In this document: positions 1 through 9,285 of the stretch, piece by piece
Numbering within the stretch: position 1 is the stretch's first letter
Layout: the number at the start of each line of letters is the position of its first letter
Assembly (NCBI GenBank): GCA_016713535.1
Contig: JADJOY010000014.1
Location: 124,001-188,000, forward strand
From: Deltaproteobacteria bacterium
GTDB taxonomy: Bacteria > JADJOY01
Length of the DNA stretch: 64,000 nucleotides
Direction: 5' to 3'
Made by a program: the position numbers and the translations under genes
Notes under the pieces: generated by a model
Databases searched by the model: none
Told to the model about the DNA's origin: nothing
Seen by the model: only the letters and a program-made list of their open reading frames with translations

Positions 1-1320
1 GCTGTCGCGACGCGGATCTCGCCTTCGTCCGCGACGGCGTCGAGCGCATTGAGCAACAGGTTCACGAACGCTCCCTCGAGTGCGCGACGGCGCAGCGCCA
101 GCGGTGGCAGTGCCTCGGTGGCGGCGAGGTCGGAGACGAAGCGGACGGCCTTGCCGCGCGAGGTGTCGCCCGCCACCAGCAGCACCGCGCGCTCGAGGAG
201 TTCGTTCACCGAGCACGCGCTCGGTGCCTCGACGGGGTCGCGGGTGCGGTCGAGGAGCTCGCGGATCCGCGCGTCTATGCGCTCGACCTCCTCGACGATC
301 ACGCCGATTCGGCGCTGAGAACCTCACGGTCGAGGGCCGCGTCGGGTCGCTCCAGGTCTTCCGCGATCATCTGCGCGAAGCCCTTGATCGGGCCGAGCGG
401 GTTCTTGATCTCGTGGGCCACGCTCGCCGCGAGCTCGCCGACCAGCGCAAGCCGCTCGCTCCTCGCGAGGCGGCCGCGCAGGCTCTCGCGCTCGCGGGCG
501 AGCTCCTCGGTGAGCGCGCGGTAGCGAGCGCGCTCGGGGAAGAGTGCCCGCTCGACGAGCGGCTCGAGCCAGCGCGCCGAGCCGCCGAGCAGCCACGCGG
601 CGGCGAACGCGAGCGCCGAGCGAGGTCACCGACGCGGGCTCCATCGACACCGAGATAGCGGTTCACGATGGCGACCCCGACCAGCACCACCGCCGACGTG
701 GCGACCGCCTGGCCGAGGCGCACCAGCACCGAGCCGGCCTCCGGCTCGAGGTCGACCTGCCGCGAGCGGATCATCGCCAGCACCGGGCCTCCGCGGTGAG
801 CACGCCGACCACGTCGAGACGCGGACCGGCGAAGCCGCCGATCCCCGCGACCAGATGCCAGAGCGCGCCGAGCACGAGCACCACCGTCGCGGCGCGGTGT
901 CGGAGGCAGCGGCGCGGGCCGTGGCGCTCGGCGTCGCGCGGGTGCGCCGCCACCGGGCAGCAGGTGGACGGCTCCCGCCGCGGCGAGCCACGGCACCACC
1001 ACCGGCTGTGCGTAGGGGCCGAGCACCGCGTGCGCCGCGAGCAGGCCCACCGCCACCGTCGCGAGCGGGACGGTGATCCGCGCCCAGCCGAGCCGCGAGC
1101 GCGAGCACGCTACCAGACCGGCGATCAGCGCGGCCAGTCCGCTCTCGACCGCGCCGAAGAAGGTCGCGAGGCGGCCCGCGCTCCACAGCGTCACCAGCGC
1201 CGCCTGGATCGCGAGGTCGCGGTGCGCGGGCCGGCCACGTCCCGCGCCGCGCAGCGCGAAACCCACCAGCAGCGCGTGGATCGCCAGCACGGCCAGCACC
1301 GCGAGCGCGCGCAGATCCAT
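1..1320 (-). pseudogene. NtrB-like membrane sensor histidine kinase, partial, with about four frame breaks
   Basis: The gene runs off the left edge, so its C-terminus is missing. Read from the ATG at 1320 it encodes hydrophobic helices, then a HisKA domain with H-box VAHEIKNPLGPIKGF (His codon at 413-415), then the start of an ATPase domain (FVNLLLNALDAV, near 40-75), the N-box of HATPase_c. The frame must change near 945, 780, 630 and 315 to read the protein through. Between breaks the sequence is well conserved, which favours sequence errors, but four breaks in one gene could also mean decay. By family it would autophosphorylate on His and pass phosphate to a response regulator, which is not in view. 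I preferred 1320 over an upstream ATG at 1365 because neither has a strong RBS and the membrane segment begins right after 1320. Confidence 0.7.
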
Positions 1321-1389
1321 CCCGTGCCGACTCTCCGAAGCGAGGGAGGCGAGGAGCGGGGGCATTCTACGCTCGGTGGCGGCGAACGC

Positions 1390-2588
1390 TCACCCGCGCG
1401 TGGCGGGGGTGAGCTCCGGCCGCGCTCGCAGGCTGGTGCGGATGCCGATCGCGAGCAGCGCGAACGCCGTGAGCAACCCGATCACGCCCCACTCGCCGAG
1501 GGTGGTCGGCATCGCCTTCGCGCCCGCGTCGAGCAGCGCGAAGAGCCGGGTGAGGACGGTGTCGAGCGCCTCGCCCGGCGTCTGACCCCCCGGCGAGGAT
1601 CGTCGCCGCGAGCGCGGCCGCCAGGCCGGTTCGAGCCGATGCGCAGGAACGCGAGGACGTAGAGCGCGGCGCTCGTCACGATCGCGAGCCAGTAGGGCGA
1701 GATCGAGCTCACCAGGGCCGGCACTGGACGGAGCACGCTGCGTGGCATCGCCGGGTTCAGCGCCACCGCCGCGGTGGCATCACCAGGATCAGGCGGCGGC
1801 GAAGCGGCCACGCTCGCGAAGCGCTCCGGGTGGCAGCGCGGCGAAGCAGCAGTGGTGCCGCGTTGCCACGGAAGTACGGCGTCGTGTCCGAAGTGGAGGA
1901 CCGCGAGGTGGCCGACGAGGGAGAGCGCGAGCGCCGCGAGCAGCATGCGGCGGAAGAGCGCCTCCACCGAGTGGCCGAGGTCGTGGGCGGCGTCGACGTG
2001 GCGAGTGAGGAGGTGGTCGGGCTTGGTGGCGAGCACCGCCGCGACCGCCCACCACGCCGCGTGCAGCACCAGCGGGTGGAGCGAGTGGCTGCCGATCGCG
2101 CGCATCTGGCGGCGGGGCGTGGGCGTCGCGAGCAGCACTACCAGGTGGGCGCTGCCGCCCGGCGGCTCTCCCGCGTTGACGGCAGCGAGCTTGCCTAGCG
2201 CGAGCAGGAACGCCGCGGCGGCGAGCCACGCCCCGGCGCGCGGCGAGAACGCCGCCGCCTCGCCGAGGAAGTAGGTGACGTCGACGAGGAACGGCACCTC
2301 GATCAGCACCAGCATGCGCGCGTCGCGGTGCGCGCGCCCGCTCCGCACCAGGAAGATCGCGGTGGCGAGGACGAGCAGCTCGTAGATCTGGAGCGCGGCG
2401 AGGGGCACGATCTGGCCCAGGCTCTCGGGGCCGATCATGAAGTCGTACTCGAGGGCGTAGCAGCTCGCGAGCATCGAGAAAGCACTCAGCACGTAGAACG
2501 GGTTCCAGCGCTCGGACGCCCGCGCGAGCGCGTGACGCGCCGCGAGCGGCGGAGGTGCGGGGATGGCGTCGAGCTGCGTCGCTTCCAT
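1390..2588 (-). CDS. Polytopic membrane protein of unknown function, two frame breaks near the 3' end
   Basis: Starts at ATG 2588 behind a good RBS (AGGAGA, about 9 nt upstream). About 300 residues are read cleanly, with several predicted membrane helices (segments around FYVLSAFSML, IYELLVLATAIFLV and YWLAIVTSAALYVLAF). The frame then shifts near 1630 and again at a C6 homopolymer at 1586-1591 before reaching a stop at 1390. The homopolymer site points to a sequencing indel. The last 30 residues (MPTTLGEWG, a hydrophobic stretch, then an Arg-rich end) resemble an IPTL-type sorting tail but may simply be the final helix. I do not recognise the family. It is divergent from the small gene at 2838. 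Confidence 0.55.
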
Positions 2589-2837
2589 GCGGGCTCTCCT
2601 CTTGCGGCTCGCCGTGGTGGCGAGCACGCGGCGTCGTGGGGGCGCGATCGAGCAACCGTCGTGCCGCGATCTGGCGGCACTTTCGAGCGCCGCGCCAGCA
2701 GGCGAGCGCGCCGGGGCGCGCTCAGGTGTGAACCGCGCTACCCACGTGGGAACCGCGGCGGTGCCCTGGGGAAGCTCGAAATCCTTGCGGGACGCGCCCA
2801 CGCGCTGGCACCGCGCTTGCCTTGCGTAGCGGTGACC

Positions 2838-3236
2838 ATGTCCAAACCATCTCGAACGTCACTCTCCTCGAGGTTGGTTCGCGTGCTGGTCTTGCTGTGC
2901 GTGGTCATCGGCGCAGCGAAGTTCGTCGCCGGCCAGTTGTTCTCGACCGGAGAACGTTCTCGCACCGCCACTTGCGACAACATCTACGTCGCGCTGAACG
3001 GCGAGGTCGCGAACGAGCTCGACGGCGCGCTCAACGGCGGCACCGGGCTGTGCCGGGTCACCGACTCGGCTGGGGTGGTCGAGTGCGCGTTGCGCAAGCA
3101 CCTCGACGAGGACAACCCGCTGAACAAGCGCTCGTGGGGGACCCAGCCCTGCCAGGTCGCGCTCCGCCGATCGGCCGAAACAGCGTCATCTTCAGCCAGG
3201 TCCCCCACGGCGCCAGTTCTCGTCCGGGTCGACTGA
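2838..3236 (+). CDS. Small membrane-anchored hypothetical protein with cysteines
   Basis: Encodes 132 residues from ATG 2838. A positively charged start is followed by one hydrophobic segment (VRVLVLLCVVIGAAKFVAG), then an extracytoplasmic region with four Cys (TCDNIY, GLCRV, VECAL, QPCQV) that could form two disulfides. The last 25 residues look low-complexity; a frame change near 3175 would give an alternative tail (GRNSVIFSQV), so the true C-terminus is uncertain. Its TGA overlaps the ATG of the next gene (TGATG), suggesting translational coupling. The family is not recognised. Confidence 0.5.
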   Translation: MSKPSRTSLSSRLVRVLVLLCVVIGAAKFVAGQLFSTGERSRTATCDNIYVALNGEVANELDGALNGGTGLCRVTDSAGVVECALRKHLDEDNPLNKRSWGTQPCQVALRRSAETASSSARSPTAPVLVRVD

Positions 3237-3499
3237 TGGCAGCGCGGGGCGGCGCGGGTACCGTCCTTCGCGCGAGCGTGCCGTTCGGACTCGCGATCGT
3301 GGTCGGATTCGCCGGTTGGATGCTCTGGCTGATCGGTCGCGAGAGCGAGTCGCGACGCGAGCGCGCCGCTGCACGAGGCGAGATCTGTGATCGACTCTTC
3401 ACGGGCCTCGCGGACAGGCCCGCGTCAGCTCGGCACCGCGATCGGGCCCGACCGACGGGCTGCCACGAGATCGACGTCGCGGCGTGGTGGGGTGCCTGA
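3236..3499 (+). CDS. Second small membrane-anchored hypothetical protein, probably truncated by a frame break
   Basis: Begins at the ATG (3236-3238) that overlaps the upstream stop. The 87 residues contain one strong hydrophobic segment (SVPFGLAIVVGFAGWMLWLIG) followed by a charged region and GEICDRLF. The layout matches the upstream neighbour: N-terminal anchor, then Cys-containing tail. A peptide in a shifted frame downstream, IESCQVLVESSD, resembles QPCQVALRRS of that neighbour. The two may be diverged duplicates and this copy may be frame-broken. Function unknown. Confidence 0.4.
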   Translation: MAARGGAGTVLRASVPFGLAIVVGFAGWMLWLIGRESESRRERAAARGEICDRLFTGLADRPASARHRDRARPTGCHEIDVAAWWGA

Positions 3500-3780
3500 T
3501 CCGCGCCACGTCGCGAGGACGATCCTCGGAACAGGAACCTCCGGGCCTACTCCTCGGGTCCGATCGAGTCGTGCCAGGTCCTCGTCGAGTCGTCGGACCG
3601 CGAGCGTCCGGTTCCGCCAGATCCGCGAGGTCGGCTCGGCGATGCGCGTTCTCGTCCGTGTCAGTGAAGGCGGGCACTCTTCGCGTGCCCATCGATACGA
3701 TCTCGATCGATCGCTGGCGACCGACGAAGCGGCCGCGCCCCAGCCGTTTGGTACAGGTCTGGCGCCCTGCACATAGCCCA

Positions 3781-3803
3781 GGAGGGGCACGCGCCGCGTG
3801 CCC
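3781..3803 (+). repeat. REP hairpin, GGAG head
   Basis: GGAG head, perfect 8-bp arms GGGCACGC/GCGTGCCC, loop GCC. A degenerate relative is at 27180. It is the plus member of a loose pair with 3871-3895. Confidence 0.7.
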
Positions 3804-3870
3804 GGCGATCCGACGCGATCACGTGCGCCGCCGGCTCGTCGATCCCGGCGCGCCGGTCATTGGACGCTGC

Positions 3871-3895
3871 GGGCGGGGGCGGGCCCCGCCCCTAC
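3871..3895 (-). repeat. REP hairpin, GTAG head, minus orientation
   Basis: Read on the minus strand: GTAG head, arms GGGCGGGG/CCCCGCCC and a short C-rich loop. Confidence 0.65.
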
Positions 3896-4154
3896 GATTG
3901 GCGTCGCATGGGTCGTCGGCAGCGGCAGCCGCCGCCCCCCGGGGGTCTGCGGTCGGAATCCGGGGTCGGGTTTGGAGGGGGTGGGCATCCTCCGCCGGGG
4001 AGTCCGGCGGCGATGAGGGTCGTGGGCTCCGTCCGAAGAGGAGGCGGCTGCCGTTGCCGACGATCTCGGTCAGCACGGCGCCGCAACCTAAGCGGCGGTC
4101 CTTGCGACTTCCTTGCGGGACCTTGAAGAAGTGTGAAGGAGAACCGCACATCGC

Positions 4155-4178
4155 GGCTGCGAGGGACCGAAGCCCTCC
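4155..4178 (-). repeat. REP hairpin, GGAG head, minus orientation
   Basis: Minus-strand GGAG head, arms GGCTTCG/CGCAGCC (one mismatch), loop GTCCCT. It forms a tail-to-tail pair with 4198-4221, 19 bp away. Confidence 0.75.
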
Positions 4179-4197
4179 AGCGGACCAATGACTACCT

Positions 4198-4221
4198 GGA
4201 GGGTCGCGATCCTTCGCGACC
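4198..4221 (+). repeat. REP hairpin, GGAG head
   Basis: GGAG head, perfect arms GGTCGCG/CGCGACC, loop ATCCTT. Compared with 34601 and 34747, stem position 3 changes from C-G to T-A, a compensated change. Confidence 0.8.
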
Positions 4222-4240
4222 GCAGGCGGTGCCCCTCCGC

Positions 4241-5596
4241 TCAGTCGCTCTCGCTCACGAAGCCGTGGTAGCGGCCGAGCCAGTACGCCACGAGGTAGTC
4301 CATCCCCGGGTACTCGAACGCCGGATCGCTGCCGCCGCACACCTCGTAGGGTGGGGTCTGCCAGCGGAAGCCGGTCACGCAGCGCTCGTCGAGGGGGAAT
4401 GGCTCGAGCGCCTGCTCGTTGAAGTGCGGCAGCCCGAGCCCGGGGATGATCGATTCGACGAAGTCGACGAGGTCGTTCATCGCCGCCGGGAACGGGTCCC
4501 ACTCGAACGGTCCCTGCGCGGGGTTGATGCGGCGCTTGGGTGGGTCCGGGAAGGCCGCGAGCGCCGCCCTGTCACCGTCGAGCAGCTCGGGCGTCGGTGT
4601 CGCGCCGCCCATGCCGAAGGCGATGTAGTCGAACATCACCTGCTGGGTGTCCTGCACCGCGACGTAGAGGCGGTCGTGGAGGATCTGCTTGTTCACGCCG
4701 TCCCAGAACGGGTTGAGCTCCCACTTGGTCACCATGTGCTGAGCCATGTGGCCGAGGTGGAACGCGTAGTACTGGAACCAGCGGGTGATCGGGTAGGCGG
4801 TCAGGAAGAGATAGTCGAAGAGGTTCTCCGAGTAGATCTGCGCCGCCATGCTCGTGTACGGCTCGCCGACCGCGCGCGCCGTGACGTCGATGTAGGCCAT
4901 CATCTTGTGGCCGCGCTGGTTGGGGCCGGCGGTGCTCACGGTGCCGTCGGGGTCGATGATCAGGTAGTCGTCGGCGAGCAGCGTGTCGACCACCCGCGAC
5001 ATGGCGCCGCGGATGCGCTGCCTGGTCGGTTCGTCGTCCATCGAGTCGAGCAGGTACTCGTAGGCGTGCGAGAGGCCGTACCACCAGCCCAGGTACTGGT
5101 CCGAGCTGGTGTTGCCGAGCCAGAACGTGCCGGCGTACGGGCCGTCGGTGACGAGGTGGCAGTCGCCCTCGCAGCCGCCGAAGTAAAACGGCGGCTCGGC
5201 CGGGCCGATCCAGCGCGCGACGAAGCCGGGCTTGCCGGTCACCTCCTCGAGCGCGAGCAGGCAGTTCACGGCGCGCAGGCCGAACGCCTTGGCCTCGGGA
5301 TCGTGGGTGACCGCGTAGCGGTACGACTCGGCGGCCACGTAGTTGCCGGTCCAGATCGAGGAGTCGCCCTCGTCGTGATAGGCGACCACGGTGGAGCTCG
5401 TCGGGCTCGCGAACTGGACCTCCACCGAGCACCCGTAGGCCGGCGAGTGGACGTCCTGGAAGTTCTGCGAGTACGCGAGCGCCTTTTCGAGGAGCGGACC
5501 GGCGGCGGCGTCGCGCGGAGCGGCGGCGAGGATCGCCACGGTGAGGGCGCAGACCGACGAGAAAGCGAGAGCGCGAGGCGCGAGACGACGGCCCAT
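4241..5596 (-). CDS. Secreted hypothetical protein, possibly an alpha/alpha-toroid fold
   Basis: Encodes 451 residues from ATG 5596, with GGAGGA 7 nt upstream and a strong promoter (5633-5661). Residues 1-31 form a classical signal peptide ending near AAAG. The mature part is rich in aromatic and helical segments (GWWYGLSHAYEYL, WFQYYAFHLGHMAQHM, MDYLVAYWLGRYHGF), as in alpha-helical toroid enzymes such as polysaccharide lyases or six-hairpin glycosidases. I cannot place it in a named family. Cys pairs (GGCEGDCH, RCVTG...EVCGG) suggest periplasmic or extracellular disulfides. It diverges from the GT-C gene at 5771, so the two may be co-regulated from the shared 174-bp region. Confidence 0.7.
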   Translation of the reverse strand: MGRRLAPRALAFSSVCALTVAILAAAPRDAAAGPLLEKALAYSQNFQDVHSPAYGCSVEVQFASPTSSTVVAYHDEGDSSIWTGNYVAAESYRYAVTHDPEAKAFGLRAVNCLLALEEVTGKPGFVARWIGPAEPPFYFGGCEGDCHLVTDGPYAGTFWLGNTSSDQYLGWWYGLSHAYEYLLDSMDDEPTRQRIRGAMSRVVDTLLADDYLIIDPDGTVSTAGPNQRGHKMMAYIDVTARAVGEPYTSMAAQIYSENLFDYLFLTAYPITRWFQYYAFHLGHMAQHMVTKWELNPFWDGVNKQILHDRLYVAVQDTQQVMFDYIAFGMGGATPTPELLDGDRAALAAFPDPPKRRINPAQGPFEWDPFPAAMNDLVDFVESIIPGLGLPHFNEQALEPFPLDERCVTGFRWQTPPYEVCGGSDPAFEYPGMDYLVAYWLGRYHGFVSESD

Positions 5597-5632
5597 CGAG
5601 GGATCCTCCAGGTCGTGCGGGTACCTCTCTCG

Positions 5633-5661
5633 ATTATCCGGATGCCGTCGCGGCGCGTCAA
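5633..5661 (-). promoter_or_regulatory. Sigma70-type promoter of the secreted-protein gene
   Basis: On the minus strand, TTGACG (5661-5656), a 17-bp spacer and GATAAT (5638-5633). It sits 37 bp upstream of ATG 5596, leaving a short 5' UTR with GGAGGA. This is the best consensus promoter in the window. Confidence 0.7.
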
Positions 5662-5683
5662 AAGCGCGAGTCGCGACCGCCGG

Positions 5684-5712
5684 TTGAGCCAGCGGTGCAA
5701 CATCTGTAGGGT
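5684..5712 (+). promoter_or_regulatory. Possible promoter of the GT-C gene at 5771
   Basis: TTGAGC (5684-5689), 17-bp spacer, TAGGGT (5707-5712), 58 bp before the ATG. It is only a partial match and is divergent from the promoter at 5633-5661. Confidence 0.35.
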
Positions 5713-5770
5713 TGGTGGATCCTCACCCGCGGCGGGGAGGTGTCCCTGGCCCCGGCGCCGGGCCGCGCCC

Positions 5771-8434
5771 ATGGATCCCGCTCGCCCGTCCCACGCCCGC
5801 GCGCTGCTGGTCCGTTTCGCCTCGAGCCCGTGGCTCGACGTGCTGCTGGTCACCGCCGTCGCGGCCGCGGTGCGGTTCTCGGGCCTCGACACCGCGCCCT
5901 GGGACCACAACCAGGCCGAGATCCTGAAGCTCGTCGATCCGATCGTGGAGAAGGGCGAGTGGCCCGCGCTCGGCTGGGAGATCTCGGGGCGGTTCGGCGG
6001 CGCGCTGCCGACGCTGCTCTTCTGGATCCTCGCGTTGCCGCGCTTCGTGACGCTCTCGCCGACGGTGCTGGTCGGGTTCGGCGCGGCGTTCGACGTGGCC
6101 GCCGCGGCGCTCACCTGCGTGATCGCGCGGAAGCTCTTCGGGCGCACCGCGGGGCTCGTCGCGGGCCTCCTCTACGCGCTCGACGCGGCGCTCGTCGCCC
6201 ACGCCCAGATCCTCTGGAACGTCACGATGTTGCCGTTGTTCACGGCGCTCCTGCTGCTCGGGCTGGTAGTGGTGCTCGTCGAGGGTCGGTCGTGGGGCGT
6301 GGTGCTGGTGCTGGTCGCGCTCTCGATGGCGGTCCAGATCCACTTCCTCACCGCCTACCTGCTGCCGCCGGTGGTGCTGCTCGCGGGGGTGTTCCGGCCA
6401 CGGCTGCGCCCCGCGCACGTGGTGGTGGGGCTGGTGCTCGCGCTGGTGACGTGGTGGCCCTACCTCGATCACGAGGCGCGCTACGGCTATCCGAACCTGC
6501 GCGCTGCGCGGGAGATCGTGGGGGCGGTGTTCGGCGGGACGCCGGTGCCCGCGGTGGACGTGGTGCCCGCCCACTTCAACGACGCCGTGCTGTGGCGCGG
6601 CGCGACCTTTCGGGGTGTGGAGTTCCCCTACCTGCCCACGCGCTTCCTGCCCGACGAACTCGCGCCCGCGCGTTTCGTCCGCATCTTCGCGGGCGCCAAC
6701 GCCGTCCGCGCGGCACTGGCTGGCCTCGGCGCCGCGGCGATGGTGTGGGTGCTGCTACGGGGCCGAGCCGGCGGGGGCACCACAGACCCGGAGGATGAGC
6801 TCCGGGCGCGGCGAGCGCGCGCGGCCGCGGTGCTGCTCGCGTCGTACGCGTTGCCGATCGGGATGCTCGCACTCGTTCGCTTCCGCATCTACGACCGCTA
6901 CCTGCTTCCGCTCTACCCGCTGCCGGTGTTGCTCGCGGTGGCGTGGATCCCGGTGATCGGTGCGCGCTGGCGCAAGCTCGCCACGGTGCTGGGAGCCGCC
7001 GGGCTGGCGGCGTGGTGCGCAAGCCAGTGGACGGTGGTCAACGAGACGCGCGCCGAAGCGCGCGCGACCGGCCTCGTTGCCGCAGACGGAACCCTCGGCG
7101 CCAAGCTCGACATCGCGCGGCTCTTCCTCGAGGAGATCGGCCTCGATGCGGCCGCTTTCACGCGCGACACCACGTTCTTCTCCTGGCCCGGTGGACCCGC
7201 TCCGGATCGGCATCGCGGCTTCCGCCCGCTTTTCGCCTATCTCGTCGACGAGGCAGGGGTGGAACGCCGGGTCGACAAGCCGCGTGGCCCCCGTTACCTG
7301 ATCGTGTACCGCGGCGAGCAGGTACAGGTGGTGCCGGAGCTGATCGCGAGCGAGGAATACGAGCGCGAGCTGTTCTCGGTGGTGCGAGCCGACGAGGCGG
7401 TGTCGCTCGGCTACGCGCGCCGCCGGAGTGACGCCCCGGCAGACTGGGTCACCTCCGGCGGTCCCACCGACGGCTGGACGATCGCGAACTTTCCGTTGTC
7501 CTGGGGTGGTGAGACCGCCATCCCCGAGACGGTGGAGGCGCAGTACCTGGAGGTGCCGATCCAGCTACGCGCGCCACGCGAGCACGGGCTCTTCGTGCTC
7601 CAGACCCGCGAATGCGTGGCGTCGGTCTCGCTCGACGGCGAGGTCCTCGCGACGGATCCGTGCCCGCCCGGCCGCGCTCGCGACGAGCGCGAATCCCTCG
7701 TCCACGCTTACCGCCTCGACGGCCGTTGGCACCCCGGCGAGAACGTGCTGCGGATCAAGCTGGTCGTGCGCTACTCGACGGCGAGCGTGGATGCGTACGT
7801 GCTGAGCCTCAAGAACCCCGACCGGCTCATGACGCCTCCGCCGGAGGTGGTGCGGTACGCCCGCTTCGCCTCTCCCGACCCGCGCCGCTACCGGATCCCC
7901 CTCGATCCGCCGCCGCGCGGCTGGGTGCCGATCGGCCTGCCGGTGAGCTCGGACACGGCGCTCGACGTGGTGTTCAGCGCGGGTCCCGATACGCCGGCGA
8001 CGATCCGGTTCGACAAGCCCATGTGGGCGATGCCGACGTGGGACGTGAAGTTCTCGTTCCTGTCGCCGCGCGCCTACTGGCTCACCATCGTGTCGCCGTT
8101 TCCGCGACCGGACTTCCGCGGCTACTGGGGCATCGGCATGGCCCTCGAGTCGAGCGGCGCCGGCAGTGCGCTACGGCTCGTCCTGCGCGACACCGACGGC
8201 GACGAGTGGCGCTATCAGGATCAGGTCGTGATGTGGGAGGAGGGCTGGAAAGCGCTCGCGATCCCCTTCGACGCGTTCGAGCAGGACATGAACCAGAGCC
8301 TCGGCAATCGCAAGCTCGACCTGGAGGTGATGGACGCGGTGATGGTGCAGGTCGTGCCCGGGAAGGTGACGCCGCCGCTGCGCGATCAGGAGGTGCGCTT
8401 CACGCCGCCCGTTCTCCTGCGTCACGAGCCGTAG
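5771..8434 (+). CDS. GT-C (PMT/ArnT-like) membrane glycosyltransferase with large C-terminal soluble domain
   Basis: Encodes 887 residues from ATG 5771. About 10-12 membrane helices fill residues 15-420. The first periplasmic loop carries TAPWDHNQAE, an acidic motif where GT-C enzymes have their catalytic Asp/Glu; the lipid-linked donor and acceptor are unknown. Residues about 560-720 form a jelly-roll-like domain with the motif C-x5-LDG-x7-C-P (ECVASVSLDG ... DPCPP). A second beta-rich domain ends the protein. The same two-Cys motif occurs in the GT-C proteins at 37337 and 42126. The open frame extends far upstream, but membrane character starts only after 5771 and the divergent promoters lie just before it. 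Its end overlaps the convergent DPM-like gene by 35 bp. Confidence 0.8.
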   Translation: MDPARPSHARALLVRFASSPWLDVLLVTAVAAAVRFSGLDTAPWDHNQAEILKLVDPIVEKGEWPALGWEISGRFGGALPTLLFWILALPRFVTLSPTVLVGFGAAFDVAAAALTCVIARKLFGRTAGLVAGLLYALDAALVAHAQILWNVTMLPLFTALLLLGLVVVLVEGRSWGVVLVLVALSMAVQIHFLTAYLLPPVVLLAGVFRPRLRPAHVVVGLVLALVTWWPYLDHEARYGYPNLRAAREIVGAVFGGTPVPAVDVVPAHFNDAVLWRGATFRGVEFPYLPTRFLPDELAPARFVRIFAGANAVRAALAGLGAAAMVWVLLRGRAGGGTTDPEDELRARRARAAAVLLASYALPIGMLALVRFRIYDRYLLPLYPLPVLLAVAWIPVIGARWRKLATVLGAAGLAAWCASQWTVVNETRAEARATGLVAADGTLGAKLDIARLFLEEIGLDAAAFTRDTTFFSWPGGPAPDRHRGFRPLFAYLVDEAGVERRVDKPRGPRYLIVYRGEQVQVVPELIASEEYERELFSVVRADEAVSLGYARRRSDAPADWVTSGGPTDGWTIANFPLSWGGETAIPETVEAQYLEVPIQLRAPREHGLFVLQTRECVASVSLDGEVLATDPCPPGRARDERESLVHAYRLDGRWHPGENVLRIKLVVRYSTASVDAYVLSLKNPDRLMTPPPEVVRYARFASPDPRRYRIPLDPPPRGWVPIGLPVSSDTALDVVFSAGPDTPATIRFDKPMWAMPTWDVKFSFLSPRAYWLTIVSPFPRPDFRGYWGIGMALESSGAGSALRLVLRDTDGDEWRYQDQVVMWEEGWKALAIPFDAFEQDMNQSLGNRKLDLEVMDAVMVQVVPGKVTPPLRDQEVRFTPPVLLRHEP

Positions 8435-9254
8435 CTCCACGGAACGGCGTGCTCCGCACTCGCGCCGGACAGCGTAGCGGCCGCGCCGCTCGCCGCACCC
8501 GCAACGCCGCCGCGACGTACTGGACGCCACGCCGGGCGTACTCGCGGACGTTCTCGCCGGTCTTCGACACACCGAAGCGGCGCGGCTCGATCACGTACGG
8601 CACCTCGCGAACCCGGTAACCGGCGCGGAGCGCGCGGTACACGAAGGCGAGGAAGTACTCGCCGTAGTCGCCCTCGAGCGGGATCGCGTGGGCGACCTCG
8701 GCGCGCACAGCGACGAAGCCGCTGGTCCAGTCGGTGACGTCCTGGCTGAGCAACCGGCGCAACAGCCAGTTGCCGAAGCTCGACAGCGCCACCGCGAGGA
8801 GCGAGTCCTCGGTGCCGCGCAGCCGGCGCGCGATGCCGAGCCAGCCGAGTCCGGGCGCATCGGGGTCGTGGCCCTTGATCCCGCCGCCGGGCAGGAAGCG
8901 CGAGCCGATCACCACGTCCGCCTCGCCGCGCTCGAGCGGCGCGAGGAGTCGCGGAAGGAGCTCCGGCGCCATCGAGCCGTCGGCGTCCATCCACGCGATC
9001 ACGTCGTGGCGCGCCTCGGCGACACCGCGCGCGTTCGACGCGGTGAGACCGCGCGGCGGCTCGCGCACGATCACTCGCACCACGGGATCGCGGGCCGCGT
9101 ACGCGCGGGCGACCGTGGCGGTGCCGTCCGGCGACGCGTCGTCGACCACGATCACCTCGTGCTCGACGCCCGCCAGCGCCACGGCGCAGCGCTCGAGGAG
9201 CGGCACCACGTTGTCGCGCTCGTCGAAGGTCGGCAGGATCAGCGACAGCGCCAT
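8400..9254 (-). CDS. GT2 family, dolichol-phosphate mannosyltransferase-like
   Basis: Encodes 284 residues from ATG 9254. A GT-A fold is clear: LILPTFDERDNV at the N-terminus, EVIVVDDASPDGT, and the metal-binding DADGSM (DxD) near residue 90. FLPGGGIKGH and the SKTGENVREYARRG tail are typical of DPM1-type enzymes. These transfer a hexose from a nucleotide sugar to polyprenyl phosphate on the cytoplasmic face. The product is the usual donor for GT-C enzymes, which fits the GT-C gene next door. No C-terminal GtrA-like membrane domain is present. Confidence 0.85.
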   Translation of the reverse strand: MALSLILPTFDERDNVVPLLERCAVALAGVEHEVIVVDDASPDGTATVARAYAARDPVVRVIVREPPRGLTASNARGVAEARHDVIAWMDADGSMAPELLPRLLAPLERGEADVVIGSRFLPGGGIKGHDPDAPGLGWLGIARRLRGTEDSLLAVALSSFGNWLLRRLLSQDVTDWTSGFVAVRAEVAHAIPLEGDYGEYFLAFVYRALRAGYRVREVPYVIEPRRFGVSKTGENVREYARRGVQYVAAALRVRRAARPLRCPARVRSTPFRGATARDAGERAA

Positions 9255-9285
9255 GGGGGTCGATGGCCTCGAGGGCTGGCGATGC

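Larger units (their letters stand above)
3500..4240. other. Long intergenic region without a supported gene, filled with REP-type hairpins
   Basis: Open frames here lack conserved protein features. The region holds four hairpins of the GTAG/GGAG family (listed separately) and other GC-rich inverted repeats. It lies between the end of the small membrane genes and the 3' end of the convergent secreted-protein gene. Confidence 0.6.

Noticed and set aside
4133-5770. N-terminal 545-codon extension of the GT-C gene at 5771
   Set aside because: It is antisense to a secreted-protein gene with its own promoter and signal peptide, and has no protein-like features.
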